This document shows positions 54,274 to 64,000 of a DNA stretch of 64,000 nt, piece after piece. A program made the translations under genes and the position numbers. How positions within the stretch are numbered: the first letter of the stretch is position 1; every line of letters begins with the position of its first letter. Below the pieces are notes generated by a model. It made no database searches. It was not told where the DNA came from and was given only the letters and a program-made list of their open reading frames with translations. The stretch lies in contig JAQWMQ010000012.1 in NCBI GenBank assembly GCA_029246705.1, forward strand, positions 1 to 64,000, written 5' to 3'. The stretch comes from Phycisphaerales bacterium (GTDB lineage Bacteria > Planctomycetota > Phycisphaerae > Phycisphaerales > SM1A02).

Positions 54274-56261
54274 GACTCAAGGCCATTCCCCTCTGGGAGC
54301 AGTACATCGAAAAACTGGTCGTGGTCGTGCTGCTCATCGCACTGCTCCTGATCATCGTCTGGGAAGTCCTCAGCGTTCCCAACGTCACCGAGGTCCGGGT
54401 CGATGGCAGCTCCGAGACGCTCTCGCCGAGCGAGCTCAACCAGGCAATGATCGAATACGCCCAGAAGGTGCGTCTCGATCAGGCCGACAGCGCTCCGCCC
54501 ATGGCGGTTCCGCCTTCGCCGTCCGAGGTCCAGATGATTTCCCCCGAGCTCGCCATGATCATTGAAGGTGAGACCGTGCCTGGCCGCGTCCTTGCTGCCA
54601 CCACGCCGAATGTGGCCTTCGCCATGATGTCCAGCGGCAAGCGTGACGGGGCGATCTTCTTCGAACCGACACTGCCAGCACTCGTCATGTCGCAGGAGGT
54701 CCAGCTCTTCCACGATGAACTGACCAGCGCGGCCCTCGAGGCGCACGGTGACGCACCCGGTCTCGAGTCCACCGACATCAGCTGGACGATCCCGGTGGCT
54801 CGCATCGAGATGGCATCGATTCGTGATGAATTCGACGCCGCTGACGCGACCCGGGACGCCATTCCATCGTATTGGCGGGATGGCACCTATGCGATCGTCG
54901 ACGTTCTTTTCGAGCGTTCCGAACAGGCCTCGGACGGCACCTGGTCGTCCCCCGAGGAGATCGCTCCACTTGCCAATGCGCGAAGCTTTCGTGATCAGGT
55001 CTCTTCCTTCCCGGGCGAGCTGTCGAGCATGAGCCTCGACCAGCAGGGGCAAGCCAAGCTTGCTCTTCGCGAGGAGCTTCTCGATTCCCTTGCGATCCCG
55101 CAGCTCCAGACCGACATCGTTCATCCGCTCTTCTACGAGACCCAGTACGCGGCGGCCTTTGATTTCCTCCGAGATCCCAACGGCCTCAACGGTGAATCCC
55201 TGGAGGGTGAGCTCGAGGTTCTCAAGCTGGAAGACCAGTGCATCAAGCAGAGATCCAGGGTGGCCAACGCCCTCGCCGAACTCGCGAAGATCGGCGGACC
55301 GCTCGATCCTCCCAAGGACACCCCTGACCGGGGTTCCGGCAGCGACAGCGGCCGTGGCGGCCGTGGTGACAGCGGCCGCGGCAGCGGCAGTGGTGGGGTT
55401 TCGGGTGGTGGCGGCAGCGTCTCCGGAGGCGGTGGCGGTGGTCGAACCACTGGCAGCGATTCCGAGGGGGGCAAATCCAACAGCAACAACAATGAGAAGC
55501 TGCGGATCAGGAAGACTGCACAGCTTCGAAGCTATGAGCAACAGCTCCAAAAGCTCCTCGATCGCCTCAAGGAGCTTGCCCCCGACAGTGACCTCTTCGG
55601 TGGCACTGAGGGCACCACCGACCTGACCATGGTCAATGTGAATACCGACGAGACCATCATGACCTGGGCGCATGATCCCCAGATCGAACTTGGCAGCACC
55701 TATCGCTACCGCTGTACCGCGCAGTTCTACAACCCGTTCTTCACGCGCGAATTCCAGTTGGAGCCTGTTCAGGTGGATCTGGCGACCGAGCCGGTGCTGC
55801 TCACGGTGACCAGTGGCTGGAGTGACGCCATCACGATCACCTCTGGAATCAGCATCTTCGTGACCGATGCCAAACCTGCCAGCAACGGGCAGCTTGCCCA
55901 GGCAAAGATCCAGGTCTTCATGATGGAGTCTGGAGAACCCTGGTCCGAGACCTACACCCTGACGCCGGGCGACATCCTCGGGCGCGAGGAGCGCGAGAGC
56001 AGCAAGTCCGACAAAGTCCTTGATTTCTCGACTGATTGGTACCTCGTCGACGTCATCTCCGTTGGAGATGGAGCGAACGCCAGCACCAAGGTCGTCCTGC
56101 AGCAGATGGGCAATCCGACCGAACTGGTCTTCCACGATCCTGCGGTTGACTCGGAAAGCGCGGAGCGTGACTACCTCCTCATGCAGGAGCGTCGTGCCCG
56201 GAACACTTCGAAGACCGCGCAAACCGGCAATGGAAGTGGGTCTGGCGCCGGAGGCAGCTGA
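54270..56261 (+). CDS. Large bitopic protein of the pilus-like operon, unknown
   Basis: 663 residues from the ATG at 54270 (ATGA overlap with the 33-codon ORF); a GTG at 54264 sits four bases after GGAG and is an alternative. One N-terminal membrane helix (LVVVVLLIALLLIIVWEVL) with WEQYIEKLV before it. The long periplasmic region is split by a Gly/Ser/Arg-rich linker (~350-395, GSGGVSGGGGSVSGGGGGG). After it comes a coiled coil (RSYEQQLQKLLDRLKEL) and a beta-rich end (YRYRCTAQFYNPFF). No family recognised; last gene before a very strong terminator. Confidence 0.7.
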   Translation: MRLKAIPLWEQYIEKLVVVVLLIALLLIIVWEVLSVPNVTEVRVDGSSETLSPSELNQAMIEYAQKVRLDQADSAPPMAVPPSPSEVQMISPELAMIIEGETVPGRVLAATTPNVAFAMMSSGKRDGAIFFEPTLPALVMSQEVQLFHDELTSAALEAHGDAPGLESTDISWTIPVARIEMASIRDEFDAADATRDAIPSYWRDGTYAIVDVLFERSEQASDGTWSSPEEIAPLANARSFRDQVSSFPGELSSMSLDQQGQAKLALREELLDSLAIPQLQTDIVHPLFYETQYAAAFDFLRDPNGLNGESLEGELEVLKLEDQCIKQRSRVANALAELAKIGGPLDPPKDTPDRGSGSDSGRGGRGDSGRGSGSGGVSGGGGSVSGGGGGGRTTGSDSEGGKSNSNNNEKLRIRKTAQLRSYEQQLQKLLDRLKELAPDSDLFGGTEGTTDLTMVNVNTDETIMTWAHDPQIELGSTYRYRCTAQFYNPFFTREFQLEPVQVDLATEPVLLTVTSGWSDAITITSGISIFVTDAKPASNGQLAQAKIQVFMMESGEPWSETYTLTPGDILGREERESSKSDKVLDFSTDWYLVDVISVGDGANASTKVVLQQMGNPTELVFHDPAVDSESAERDYLLMQERRARNTSKTAQTGNGSGSGAGGS

Positions 56262-56292
56262 ACCCAAGCCTCCAAGGCTCGCTTGAACAACG

Positions 56293-56336
56293 ATCGCCCG
56301 GGTTTCGGACTGACCGAAACCCGGGCGATTTTTTTT
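56293..56336 (+). terminator. Very strong terminator of the pilus-like operon
   Basis: A perfect 16-bp stem (ATCGCCCGGGTTTCGG at 56293-56308 with its complement at 56314-56329) around ACTGA is followed by an eight-T tract. It insulates the operon from the rRNA promoter region. Confidence 0.97.
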
Positions 56337-56495
56337 GCCTCGGTCACTCATGACCGGCGCGTCATGGGAAGTGGGGGGGGCATCCTCGAGCCGTCATTGA
56401 ACTTGCTGCATTCTGGCTTGTCGTACTGCGCTGAGGAGCCACGGCGTCGATTGAGGGTGTTGCGACTGCACGAGACCCATCAAGGTCCTCAGCGA

Positions 56496-56528
56496 GCGCT
56501 CAGGAGGCGCTCAGGAGACGCTCAGGCT
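56496..56528. repeat. Three tandem 11-bp repeats upstream of the rRNA promoter
   Basis: GCGCTCAGGAG occurs twice exactly (56496-56506, 56507-56517), followed by ACGCTCAGGCT (56518-56528). The 11-bp period is close to one DNA helical turn, so the copies face the same side. They end 127 bases before the -35 box and could be an activator site (inference). Confidence 0.6.
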
Positions 56529-56654
56529 GCATGTAGATGGATTGATGCCTTGAGAGCTGGCTCAGGGGTGCGTCTTCACCAAGAATGGCTCGCCAGGACG
56601 GGCTTGCCCAGGCACAGAATTTTCGATTCAGTTGGAACGAGGGCTCCAGTTGAG

Positions 56655-56682
56655 TTGACAGCAGCAAGGGAACAGCTATCCT
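56655..56682 (+). promoter_or_regulatory. rRNA promoter
   Basis: Consensus TTGACA (56655-56660), a 16-base spacer and TATCCT (56677-56682) are followed by a GCGCG discriminator, typical of stringently controlled stable-RNA promoters. Confidence 0.75.
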
Positions 56683-56737
56683 GCGCGATCTGCACACCGT
56701 TTGACGGCGTGTGGCTGTTCCGAAAGACGGGACAGGA

Positions 56738-56751
56738 TCTCTTTGACAATT
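56738..56751 (+). promoter_or_regulatory. boxA-like antitermination site
   Basis: TCTCTTTGACAATT closely matches the E. coli rrn boxA (TGCTCTTTAACAATT). It lies in the transcribed leader before 23S, where NusB/NusE-dependent antitermination would load. Confidence 0.75.
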
Positions 56752-56843
56752 CACGTAAAGCAATGTCGCGATCGAGTCCGGTCTCGATGAGGAACCTCCC
56801 TCCCAGGAGTTACTCGGAGAGTCGGACGAAATTTAGAAAGCAA

Positions 56844-56879
56844 CAAGATATCATTGAGTATCAATGGCCTGAGCGAGCT
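56844..56879 (+). other. Left arm of pre-23S processing stem
   Basis: This arm (CAAGA, ATCATT, GAG, ATC, GGCC, AGCGAGCT blocks) is complementary, with small bulges, to 59819-59853 beyond the 23S 3' end. Such stems are cut by RNase III to release pre-23S rRNA. Confidence 0.75.
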
Positions 56880-57006
56880 GCCGGCAGCATTCAAATGCCG
56901 GTCGTCCGGGGAAGAGATCTTCTCCGGCGTGGTGCATCAAGTTGAAGTCGTCCAAGGTTCGTTTTCCACTGGAAAACGTGTCCTGCCAACGGCGTCGGGT
57001 TGATGT

Positions 57007-59779
<2,773 letters not shown>

Positions 59780-59818
59780 GCATCAACCGGGCGCCCTTGG
59801 CGCTTGGAAGACATATCA

Positions 59819-59853
59819 AGCTCGCTGGCCAGGATCTCAAAGAATGATTCTTG
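59819..59853 (+). other. Right arm of pre-23S processing stem
   Basis: AGCTCGCTGGCC, GATCTCAA and the following AGAATGATTCTTG are complementary to 56844-56879 with small bulges, forming a long helix bracketing the 23S gene. Confidence 0.75.
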
Positions 59854-59891
59854 AAGCTGCTAGAAGCACATTGCTGCGTGAACAACGCCGG

Positions 59892-59911
59892 CGTCGGGCG
59901 AGAGCCCGACG
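59892..59911 (+). other. Hairpin in the 23S-5S spacer
   Basis: CGTCGGGC and GCCCGACG form a perfect 8-bp stem closed by a GAGA tetraloop just before 5S. It may guide 5S processing. Confidence 0.6.
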
Positions 59912-59919
59912 TCGGATTT

Positions 59920-60025
59920 GTCGGTGAATATAGGCAAGAGGCTACACCTGTTCCCATCCCGAACACAGAAGTTAAGCTCTTGCCGCCGATGATACTGCTA
60001 AGCGGGAAAGTAGGTTATCGCCGAC
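59920..60025 (+). rRNA. rrf: 5S ribosomal RNA
   Basis: About 106 bases. The terminal helix pairs GTCGG with CCGAC. The conserved internal CCCATCCCGAACACAGAAGT-type block (around 59952-59972) and AAGTAGGTTATCGCC at the 3' side are diagnostic. It lies about 140 bases after 23S in the same transcript and is followed by a terminator. Confidence 0.95.
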
Positions 60026-60033
60026 TTTATGAT

Positions 60034-60069
60034 CAACCCTGGGTTAACGCCCGGGGTTGTTCTTTTTTT
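60034..60069 (+). terminator. Terminator of the 23S-5S operon
   Basis: A 10-bp stem (CAACCCTGGG / CCCGGGGTTG, one G-U) with a six-base loop is followed by TTCTTTTTTT, nine bases after the 5S end. Confidence 0.92.
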
Positions 60070-60296
60070 GGCGCCATGCCTGTTCAGGATCCCCTGAATC
60101 GCTGTTTGATCTCATCCTGGCCTGCTCAACGGGCGATCAGGTCATACGGTCGTTTTCCTCGCGAGCCCGACCCGACCCTGTCAGATGCTTGATTCCTGCG
60201 ATCGAGGTGATAATGTGTACTGGTCAGGAACCCGGGTGATCCATGTTCCTGACTCATTCGTACGCACGAACACGACCGGGGCGAGGACGCTGTTTC

Positions 60297-60773
60297 ATGG
60301 CCAAGGGCCTGTTTAAAATCTACGTCGGTAATCTTGACTACAAGGTCACTGAGTTCTCCGTGCGAAGACTGTTCGAGCCGTACGGTGAAATCGAAGACAT
60401 TGCGATGGCCACTGACAAGGAGTCAGGGAAACCCCGTGGCTTTGCAATCGTGATGATGCGTGATCATGGCGAAGCCAAGACGGCCATCACTGGCGTCAAG
60501 GGACGCAAGCTGATGGGTCGAGACCTTGTCGTCAACGAGGCGATCAAGAAGAAGGGCAGCCAGAAGACCGAGGATTCTCCTGGTGACGCAGCAGCCAGCA
60601 AACCTGGCGAAGGGCCCAGCGCCGCCCGTTCATCCACCAGCAGCCAGGACGGTCAGTATCGGTCGCGCTCCTCAGATCAGTCGCGAAGTGGTCGCTCCAC
60701 CGCCGGTTCCGGGCAAGGTGGCGGAAGCGGGCGCAACCCGCGTCGAGGAGGCCGCAACCCTCGCCGGGGATGA
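60297..60773 (+). CDS. RRM RNA-binding protein with Ser/Arg/Gly-rich tail
   Basis: 158 residues from the ATG at 60297 (GAGGA upstream); an earlier in-frame ATG at 60243 is less likely. One RRM with RNP2 (IYVGNL) and RNP1 (KPRGFAIVMM) is followed by a long disordered tail rich in Ser, Arg and Gly (SRSSDQSRSGRSTAGSG) that ends in RNPRRGGRNPRRG. It probably binds single-stranded RNA. It resembles the RRM of the protein at 5402-5698 but is longer. Its place directly after the rRNA operon terminator may be coincidence. Confidence 0.92.
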   Translation: MAKGLFKIYVGNLDYKVTEFSVRRLFEPYGEIEDIAMATDKESGKPRGFAIVMMRDHGEAKTAITGVKGRKLMGRDLVVNEAIKKKGSQKTEDSPGDAAASKPGEGPSAARSSTSSQDGQYRSRSSDQSRSGRSTAGSGQGGGSGRNPRRGGRNPRRG

Positions 60774-60902
60774 ATCCCTCGCGATCCTGCAGCCCTCGCC
60801 TGCCTCGTATCCCTCGATCTTTCCACTCCACAAGTCCACCTCGATCCGAACCGGTGTGCTCTCGCAACCGTCTCGAGGCCTCGTGGTCGTAGAATCACCA
60901 CC

Positions 60903-61451
60903 ATGCCTGATCCACAGGATGATCCATTCGACGTCTTTGGTATCGAACCGACCTTCGACCTGGACGTTGATGCGCTGAAGAGAAAACTGAGGCGTCGGAT
61001 CGCGACTCTTCACCCCGACCGGGAATCTGATCCCATCGCCCGTGAAGAAGCGGTTCGGGTGGTGGCTCGACTGAATGAAGCTCGTTCAGTCCTTGAAAAC
61101 GATGAACGGCGTGCCAACCTCGCACTCACCAGGCTGGGTGGGCCCACTGCTTCGGATGACCCATCGCTTCCGCCTGCGTTCCTCATGGAGATCCTCGAGA
61201 TTCGTGGGGACATGGAATCCGCGCTGGCCAGTGAAGATCCCGCTGAACGCGATCGCGTGCAAGGATGGGCTGAATCGGAACGTTCTCGCCTGTGCGAGCT
61301 GGTTCGCTCCCTCTTCGAGGAACTCCAGCGTGGCGAGGACCGCTCGTCTGAGATCCGGCTTCAACTCAATGTATGGCGTTACATCGAGCGCATGATCGAC
61401 CAGTTGAACCCCGAGGGCATCGATCCATTCGCAGGGCCTGGTGAATCCTGA
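60903..61451 (+). CDS. hscB: Fe-S cluster co-chaperone HscB-like J-domain protein
   Basis: 182 residues. The J domain holds the HPD motif (RIATLHPDRESDP, about residues 33-45) and opens with DPFDVFGIEP, like HscB. The C-terminal three-helix domain begins LPPAFLMEILEIRGDME, matching the HscB pattern that binds IscU. HscB delivers scaffold-bound clusters to HscA. No hscA, iscU or fdx gene is nearby. The stop overlaps the start of the CNNM gene by one base (TGATG), so expression is probably coupled. Confidence 0.85.
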   Translation: MPDPQDDPFDVFGIEPTFDLDVDALKRKLRRRIATLHPDRESDPIAREEAVRVVARLNEARSVLENDERRANLALTRLGGPTASDDPSLPPAFLMEILEIRGDMESALASEDPAERDRVQGWAESERSRLCELVRSLFEELQRGEDRSSEIRLQLNVWRYIERMIDQLNPEGIDPFAGPGES

Positions 61452-62746
61452 TGCCGACCTTCGAGACGATCGATCTCGTCATGCTCCTGGTCCTGATTCC
61501 ACTGTTGGTCATCAGCGCCTTCTTCTCGGCCAGTGAAACCGTCCTGTTCGGTCTGGCTGAATCCGATCGACTTGCTGTTCGTCGGCGCAACCCCAGGGTC
61601 TCCCGGATCATCGACAACCTGCTCGCCCAGCCCCGAATGCTCCTGATCACGGTCATTCTCGGCAACATGACCGTGAATACCCTGTATTTCGTGGTGTCTT
61701 CGGTGCTTTCGATGCGCATGGCCGACAACCTCTGGGCCGCGACGCTGATTGGTGTCATCACGGTCCTGGTCATCATCATCTTCGGTGAAGTCATTCCCAA
61801 GCTGCTCGGTGCATCCCTGCGGGATCGTGTCGCCATCATCCTTGCCCCGGCCATGCTCGCGGTCCATCGTGGCATCGGGCCGTTTCGTACCGTGATCGAT
61901 CGCCTGGTGATCGCCCCGCTGGCACGATTGACCGCGCCGACCGCCAGGCCCCGGGAACTCGACCGCGAGGAACTGGCTGAGATGCTCGATCTCTCGGCCC
62001 GGGACGGCGTGATCGACGACCTTGAACAGTCTCTGCTTCGCGAAGTGGTCCGGATGAAGGGTCTGCGCGTTTCCGACGTCATGACCCCCCGTGTCGACAT
62101 GGTCTCGATCAGTCGCGATGACTCTCGGCGCGACATCGAACGGCTGGCCGAACGAACCCACCTCTCGGAAATCGTGGTTCGTGCCCGATCCGGAGATTCC
62201 ATCGATGGTCTGTGTTCGATGCGTGCCTTCCTGCTCGATCCACGGAGAGAGGATGCCGTTCTCGAGGATCATGTCAGATCGGCTCGATTCATTCCCGAGC
62301 TTTCCAGCCTCGAACACCTGCTTGAACACTTTCGCCAGACCCGCACCAGCACGTCGGTGGTGGTCGATGAATGGGGGGGTACCGCCGGGGTGGTGACCAT
62401 CGAGGATCTCGTCGAGGAGCTGATCGGTGACATCGTCGGTCTTGGCGAACAGGCCGTTCCACCTCCGGAATCTCTCGAAGACGGGTCCTGGCGAATCAGT
62501 GGCTCGACGCATGTCGATGAATGGGCCGCCCTCTTCGGCAGGGATGTCCTCCCGCCCCGCGTCCGAACCGTGGGAGGGCTGTTCATGGACCTGCTTGGTC
62601 GTGAGCCCCGATCCGGAGACGTGATCACGCTCGGCAACCTGCTCTGCACGGTCGAGACACTCGACGGGGGTCGGGTGCTGACCGCCCTGGTTCGAGTCGT
62701 CGAACCAGATACTTCCGAGCCGGATGCGGATGGAGGTGACGCGTGA
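61451..62746 (+). CDS. CNNM/CorC-family membrane protein 1 (HlyC-like)
   Basis: 431 residues. The DUF21/CNNM membrane domain has three to four helices (LVMLLVLIPLLVISAFFSASE, LITVILGNMTVNTLYFVVSS) and the conserved FFSASE, NMTVN and EVIPK. A CBS pair follows (SDVMTPRVDMVSI...TSVVVDEWGGTAGVVTIEDLVEE), and then the CorC_HlyC domain (SWRISGSTHVDEW). These proteins are linked to Mg2+/Na+ transport or efflux. The stop overlaps the next start as GTGA, so the two paralogues are coupled. Confidence 0.92.
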   Translation: MPTFETIDLVMLLVLIPLLVISAFFSASETVLFGLAESDRLAVRRRNPRVSRIIDNLLAQPRMLLITVILGNMTVNTLYFVVSSVLSMRMADNLWAATLIGVITVLVIIIFGEVIPKLLGASLRDRVAIILAPAMLAVHRGIGPFRTVIDRLVIAPLARLTAPTARPRELDREELAEMLDLSARDGVIDDLEQSLLREVVRMKGLRVSDVMTPRVDMVSISRDDSRRDIERLAERTHLSEIVVRARSGDSIDGLCSMRAFLLDPRREDAVLEDHVRSARFIPELSSLEHLLEHFRQTRTSTSVVVDEWGGTAGVVTIEDLVEELIGDIVGLGEQAVPPPESLEDGSWRISGSTHVDEWAALFGRDVLPPRVRTVGGLFMDLLGREPRSGDVITLGNLLCTVETLDGGRVLTALVRVVEPDTSEPDADGGDA

Positions 62747-63726
62747 CTCTCGAGGTGCTGATCTTCATCCTCATCTTCATCTTCGGCGTCGTCCTCAGCG
62801 CACTCTGCTCCGGGCTTGAAATCGGTACCTACACCATCAACCGTGTTCGTCTGGCGGTTCGTTCCGGGCGCGGGCGACGAAGGGCACTGCGCCTCAAGCA
62901 CGAGCTCGACCACCCGGAGCGACTGTTGATCACGCTGCTGGTGATCAACAACATCGCCAACTACCTCGGTTCGCTTGGTATCGCCGGTGTCCTCAAGACC
63001 ACTGGTGTCGGCCCCTGGATCGCGATCGTCATCAACAGCGTGATCCTGGTTCCGATTCTCTTCATCTTTGCCGAGACCCTGCCGAAGGATCTGTTCCGGA
63101 CCTTCACCGACCACTGGACCTATCACTTCGCCTGGTTCATCAGGTACGGCCGGATCGTCCTCACCTGGGTCGGTGTGCTTCCGCTGATTCGAGGCGTGGT
63201 CCTGGTGTTCACTCGGATGCTCGGGGACAATGCGGCACGGACCCGCTCCGCCAGACAGCGAGTCCTGTCGCTCATGCAGGAAGGGGCGGGCTCCGGCGTG
63301 CTCAGTCCGGTACAGGTGGATCTCGTCGACCGTGCACTGCTCCTTCGTGAGTGTCCGGTCAGGAGCGAGATGATCCGCTGGCGCGAGGTACGCACCATTC
63401 CGCTTCTTGCTGATCAAGCCAGTCGAGAAAGAATCCTTCGTGCCTGTGATTTCGCACGTCTCCCGGTCGTCGAGCGTGGTGGCCGTGTCGCGGGAATCAT
63501 GCATGCCATGGACGCAGCAGTTCATCCCGAGCGCTCGACCCATGAGTTGATTCGCCCTGCGGTCTTCGTCGAACCCGAGACGCCCGCCCTCGAGGCGCTT
63601 CGGCTCATGCGCGCCGAGCGTGCCCAGTTGGCGATCGTCCAGGTGCCCGGAACCACCTCCCCGATCGGTGTGGTCGCGATCAAGGATCTGGTCGAACCGT
63701 TGATCGGTGAAGTCCATGACTGGTAA
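62743..63726 (+). CDS. CNNM/CorC-family membrane protein 2
   Basis: 327 residues with a GTG start overlapping the previous stop (GTGA). It is DUF21-like with FGVVLSALCSGLEIGTYTIN, NNIANYLGSLGIAGV and FAETLPKDLFR in place of the usual SE and PK signatures. A CBS pair follows (CDFARLPVVERGGRVAGIM, LAIVQVPGTTSPIGVVAI), and it ends without the CorC_HlyC domain. The divergence suggests a regulatory or partner subunit of its neighbour; this is inference. Confidence 0.85.
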   Translation: MTLEVLIFILIFIFGVVLSALCSGLEIGTYTINRVRLAVRSGRGRRRALRLKHELDHPERLLITLLVINNIANYLGSLGIAGVLKTTGVGPWIAIVINSVILVPILFIFAETLPKDLFRTFTDHWTYHFAWFIRYGRIVLTWVGVLPLIRGVVLVFTRMLGDNAARTRSARQRVLSLMQEGAGSGVLSPVQVDLVDRALLLRECPVRSEMIRWREVRTIPLLADQASRERILRACDFARLPVVERGGRVAGIMHAMDAAVHPERSTHELIRPAVFVEPETPALEALRLMRAERAQLAIVQVPGTTSPIGVVAIKDLVEPLIGEVHDW

Positions 63727-63811
63727 GGGATTACGACCTCCTGTAGGGTGGAATCGTTTCGGCGGTTGCGACGATATCCTCGCACTGGTAGGGTGTCCGA
63801 CCGTTCAGAAC

Positions 63812-63885
63812 GGGCCTGTAGCTCAGCTGGCTAGAGCGCACCCCTGATAAGGGTGAGGTCCGAGGTTCGAGTCCTCGTAGGCCCA
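63812..63885 (+). tRNA. tRNA-Ile (GAT)
   Basis: 74 bases forming a full cloverleaf: acceptor GGGCCTG/TAGGCCC, D arm, anticodon stem CACCC/GGGTG with loop CTGATAA (anticodon GAT at 63846-63848), and T arm CGAGG-TTCGAGT-CCTCG. CCA is not encoded. This tRNA is normally in the 16S-23S spacer of bacteria; here it stands alone, consistent with the split rRNA genes. Confidence 0.98.
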
Positions 63886-63960
63886 TTCAATATCGCCCCC
63901 AGCCCCCTTCAAACGGGCTGGGGGCTGTTGTTTTTGGGGGTTTTGTGGCGTAGGCCCATT
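63876..63960. repeat. 12-bp direct repeat of the tRNA-Ile 3' end
   Basis: CGTAGGCCCATT occurs at the tRNA 3' end (63876-63887) and again at 63949-63960. The second copy has no cloverleaf. It may be an att-like scar or a remnant of a tandem tRNA. Confidence 0.55.
63895..63935 (+). terminator. Terminator after tRNA-Ile
   Basis: An 11-bp perfect stem (GCCCCCAGCCC / GGGCTGGGGGC) with a nine-base loop is followed by TGTTGTTTTT. Confidence 0.85.
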
Positions 63961-63965
63961 TCTTG

Positions 63966-63996
63966 AAGAAGAGCACCCTCGCTGGATGCTCTTTTT
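63966..63996 (+). terminator. Possible second terminator at the window end
   Basis: AGAGCA and TGCTCT form a short stem around CCCTCGCTGGA with TTTTC after it. The flanking GAAG/CTTC may extend the stem. It lies at the window edge, so what it ends is unclear. Confidence 0.4.
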
Positions 63997-64000
63997 CTTC

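Larger units (their letters stand above)
56337..57006 (+). promoter_or_regulatory. rRNA operon upstream and leader region (no protein gene)
   Basis: No supported protein gene. The region holds an 11-bp triplicate repeat (56496-56528), a sigma70-type promoter (56655-56682), boxA (56738-56751), the left arm of the pre-23S processing stem (56844-56879) and a small hairpin (GTTTTCC/GGAAAAC, 56961-56977). No 16S rRNA or tRNA gene is present, so transcription of 23S starts here. Confidence 0.75.

Noticed and set aside
54177-56351. 724-codon open frame on the minus strand
   Set aside because: Antisense to the third pilus-like gene; it starts inside the terminator and has no recognisable motif.
56283-56945. 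220-codon open frame upstream of 23S
   Set aside because: Begins inside the terminator hairpin and runs through the rRNA promoter and boxA; no domain or ribosome site.

Overview
The window looks like chromosomal DNA of a marine planctomycete of the Phycisphaerae type. Reasons: high GC; a VPAPG-type PEP-CTERM protein; very large secreted proteins ending in dockerin-like EF-hand pairs (G-D-L-N-D-D-G...ADLTVLL...WG); sulfatase, sialidase-like, DUF1080 and CotH proteins; and a 23S-5S rRNA unit with no 16S beside it. Lineage is inferred from these traits; no database search was possible. No insertion sequence, prophage or CRISPR array was seen.

Layout. 1-3.9 kb: the 3' part of a sialidase-like hydrolase converging on katG. 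4-21.4 kb: envelope and secreted proteins (beta-propeller, giant subtilase, CotH plus DUF4956, DUF1080 plus peptidase E, sulfatase, EEP-family hydrolase), an RRM protein, an Rrf2 regulator with Fe-S-type ligands, and a short GspE/PilB-like ATPase. 22.6-38.5 kb: a dispersed but apparently complete reductive pyrimidine degradation route (PreA-like dehydrogenase, dihydropyrimidinase, beta-ureidopropionase, class III aminotransferase, malonate/methylmalonate semialdehyde dehydrogenase) with an NCS1 nucleobase permease. Inside it sit two tandem genes for NHLP-type RiPP precursors with no maturation enzyme in view. Between the pathway genes lie a CDF transporter, a PEP-CTERM lectin-like protein and a divergent giant lectin/dockerin protein with which it shares a domain.

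36.6-48 kb: a tightly packed minus-strand run (membrane protein, zinc-ribbon tail-anchored protein, M20 peptidase, large membrane protein, ABC ATPase, NAD kinase, SerS, PreA, GH25 lysozyme) with several short gaps and start/stop overlaps. 48.8-56.3 kb: a four-domain S1 protein and, divergently, a three-gene pilus-assembly-like operon beginning with a PilM-PilN fusion and ending in a strong terminator. 56.3-60.1 kb: a 23S-5S operon with its own promoter, boxA, pre-23S processing stem and terminator. 60.3-63.9 kb: a second RRM protein, HscB, two overlapping CNNM/CorC-like proteins and tRNA-Ile(GAT).

Predicted pathway logic: uracil or thymine enters through the NCS1 permease, is reduced, ring-opened and decarbamoylated to beta-alanine (or its methyl homologue), transaminated, and oxidised to acetyl- or propionyl-CoA. 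The strongest candidates for something new are the orphan NHLP precursor pair within this locus, the PreA-like enzyme without a ferredoxin domain, and the PilM-PilN fusion operon with a translationally coupled 33-codon ORF.
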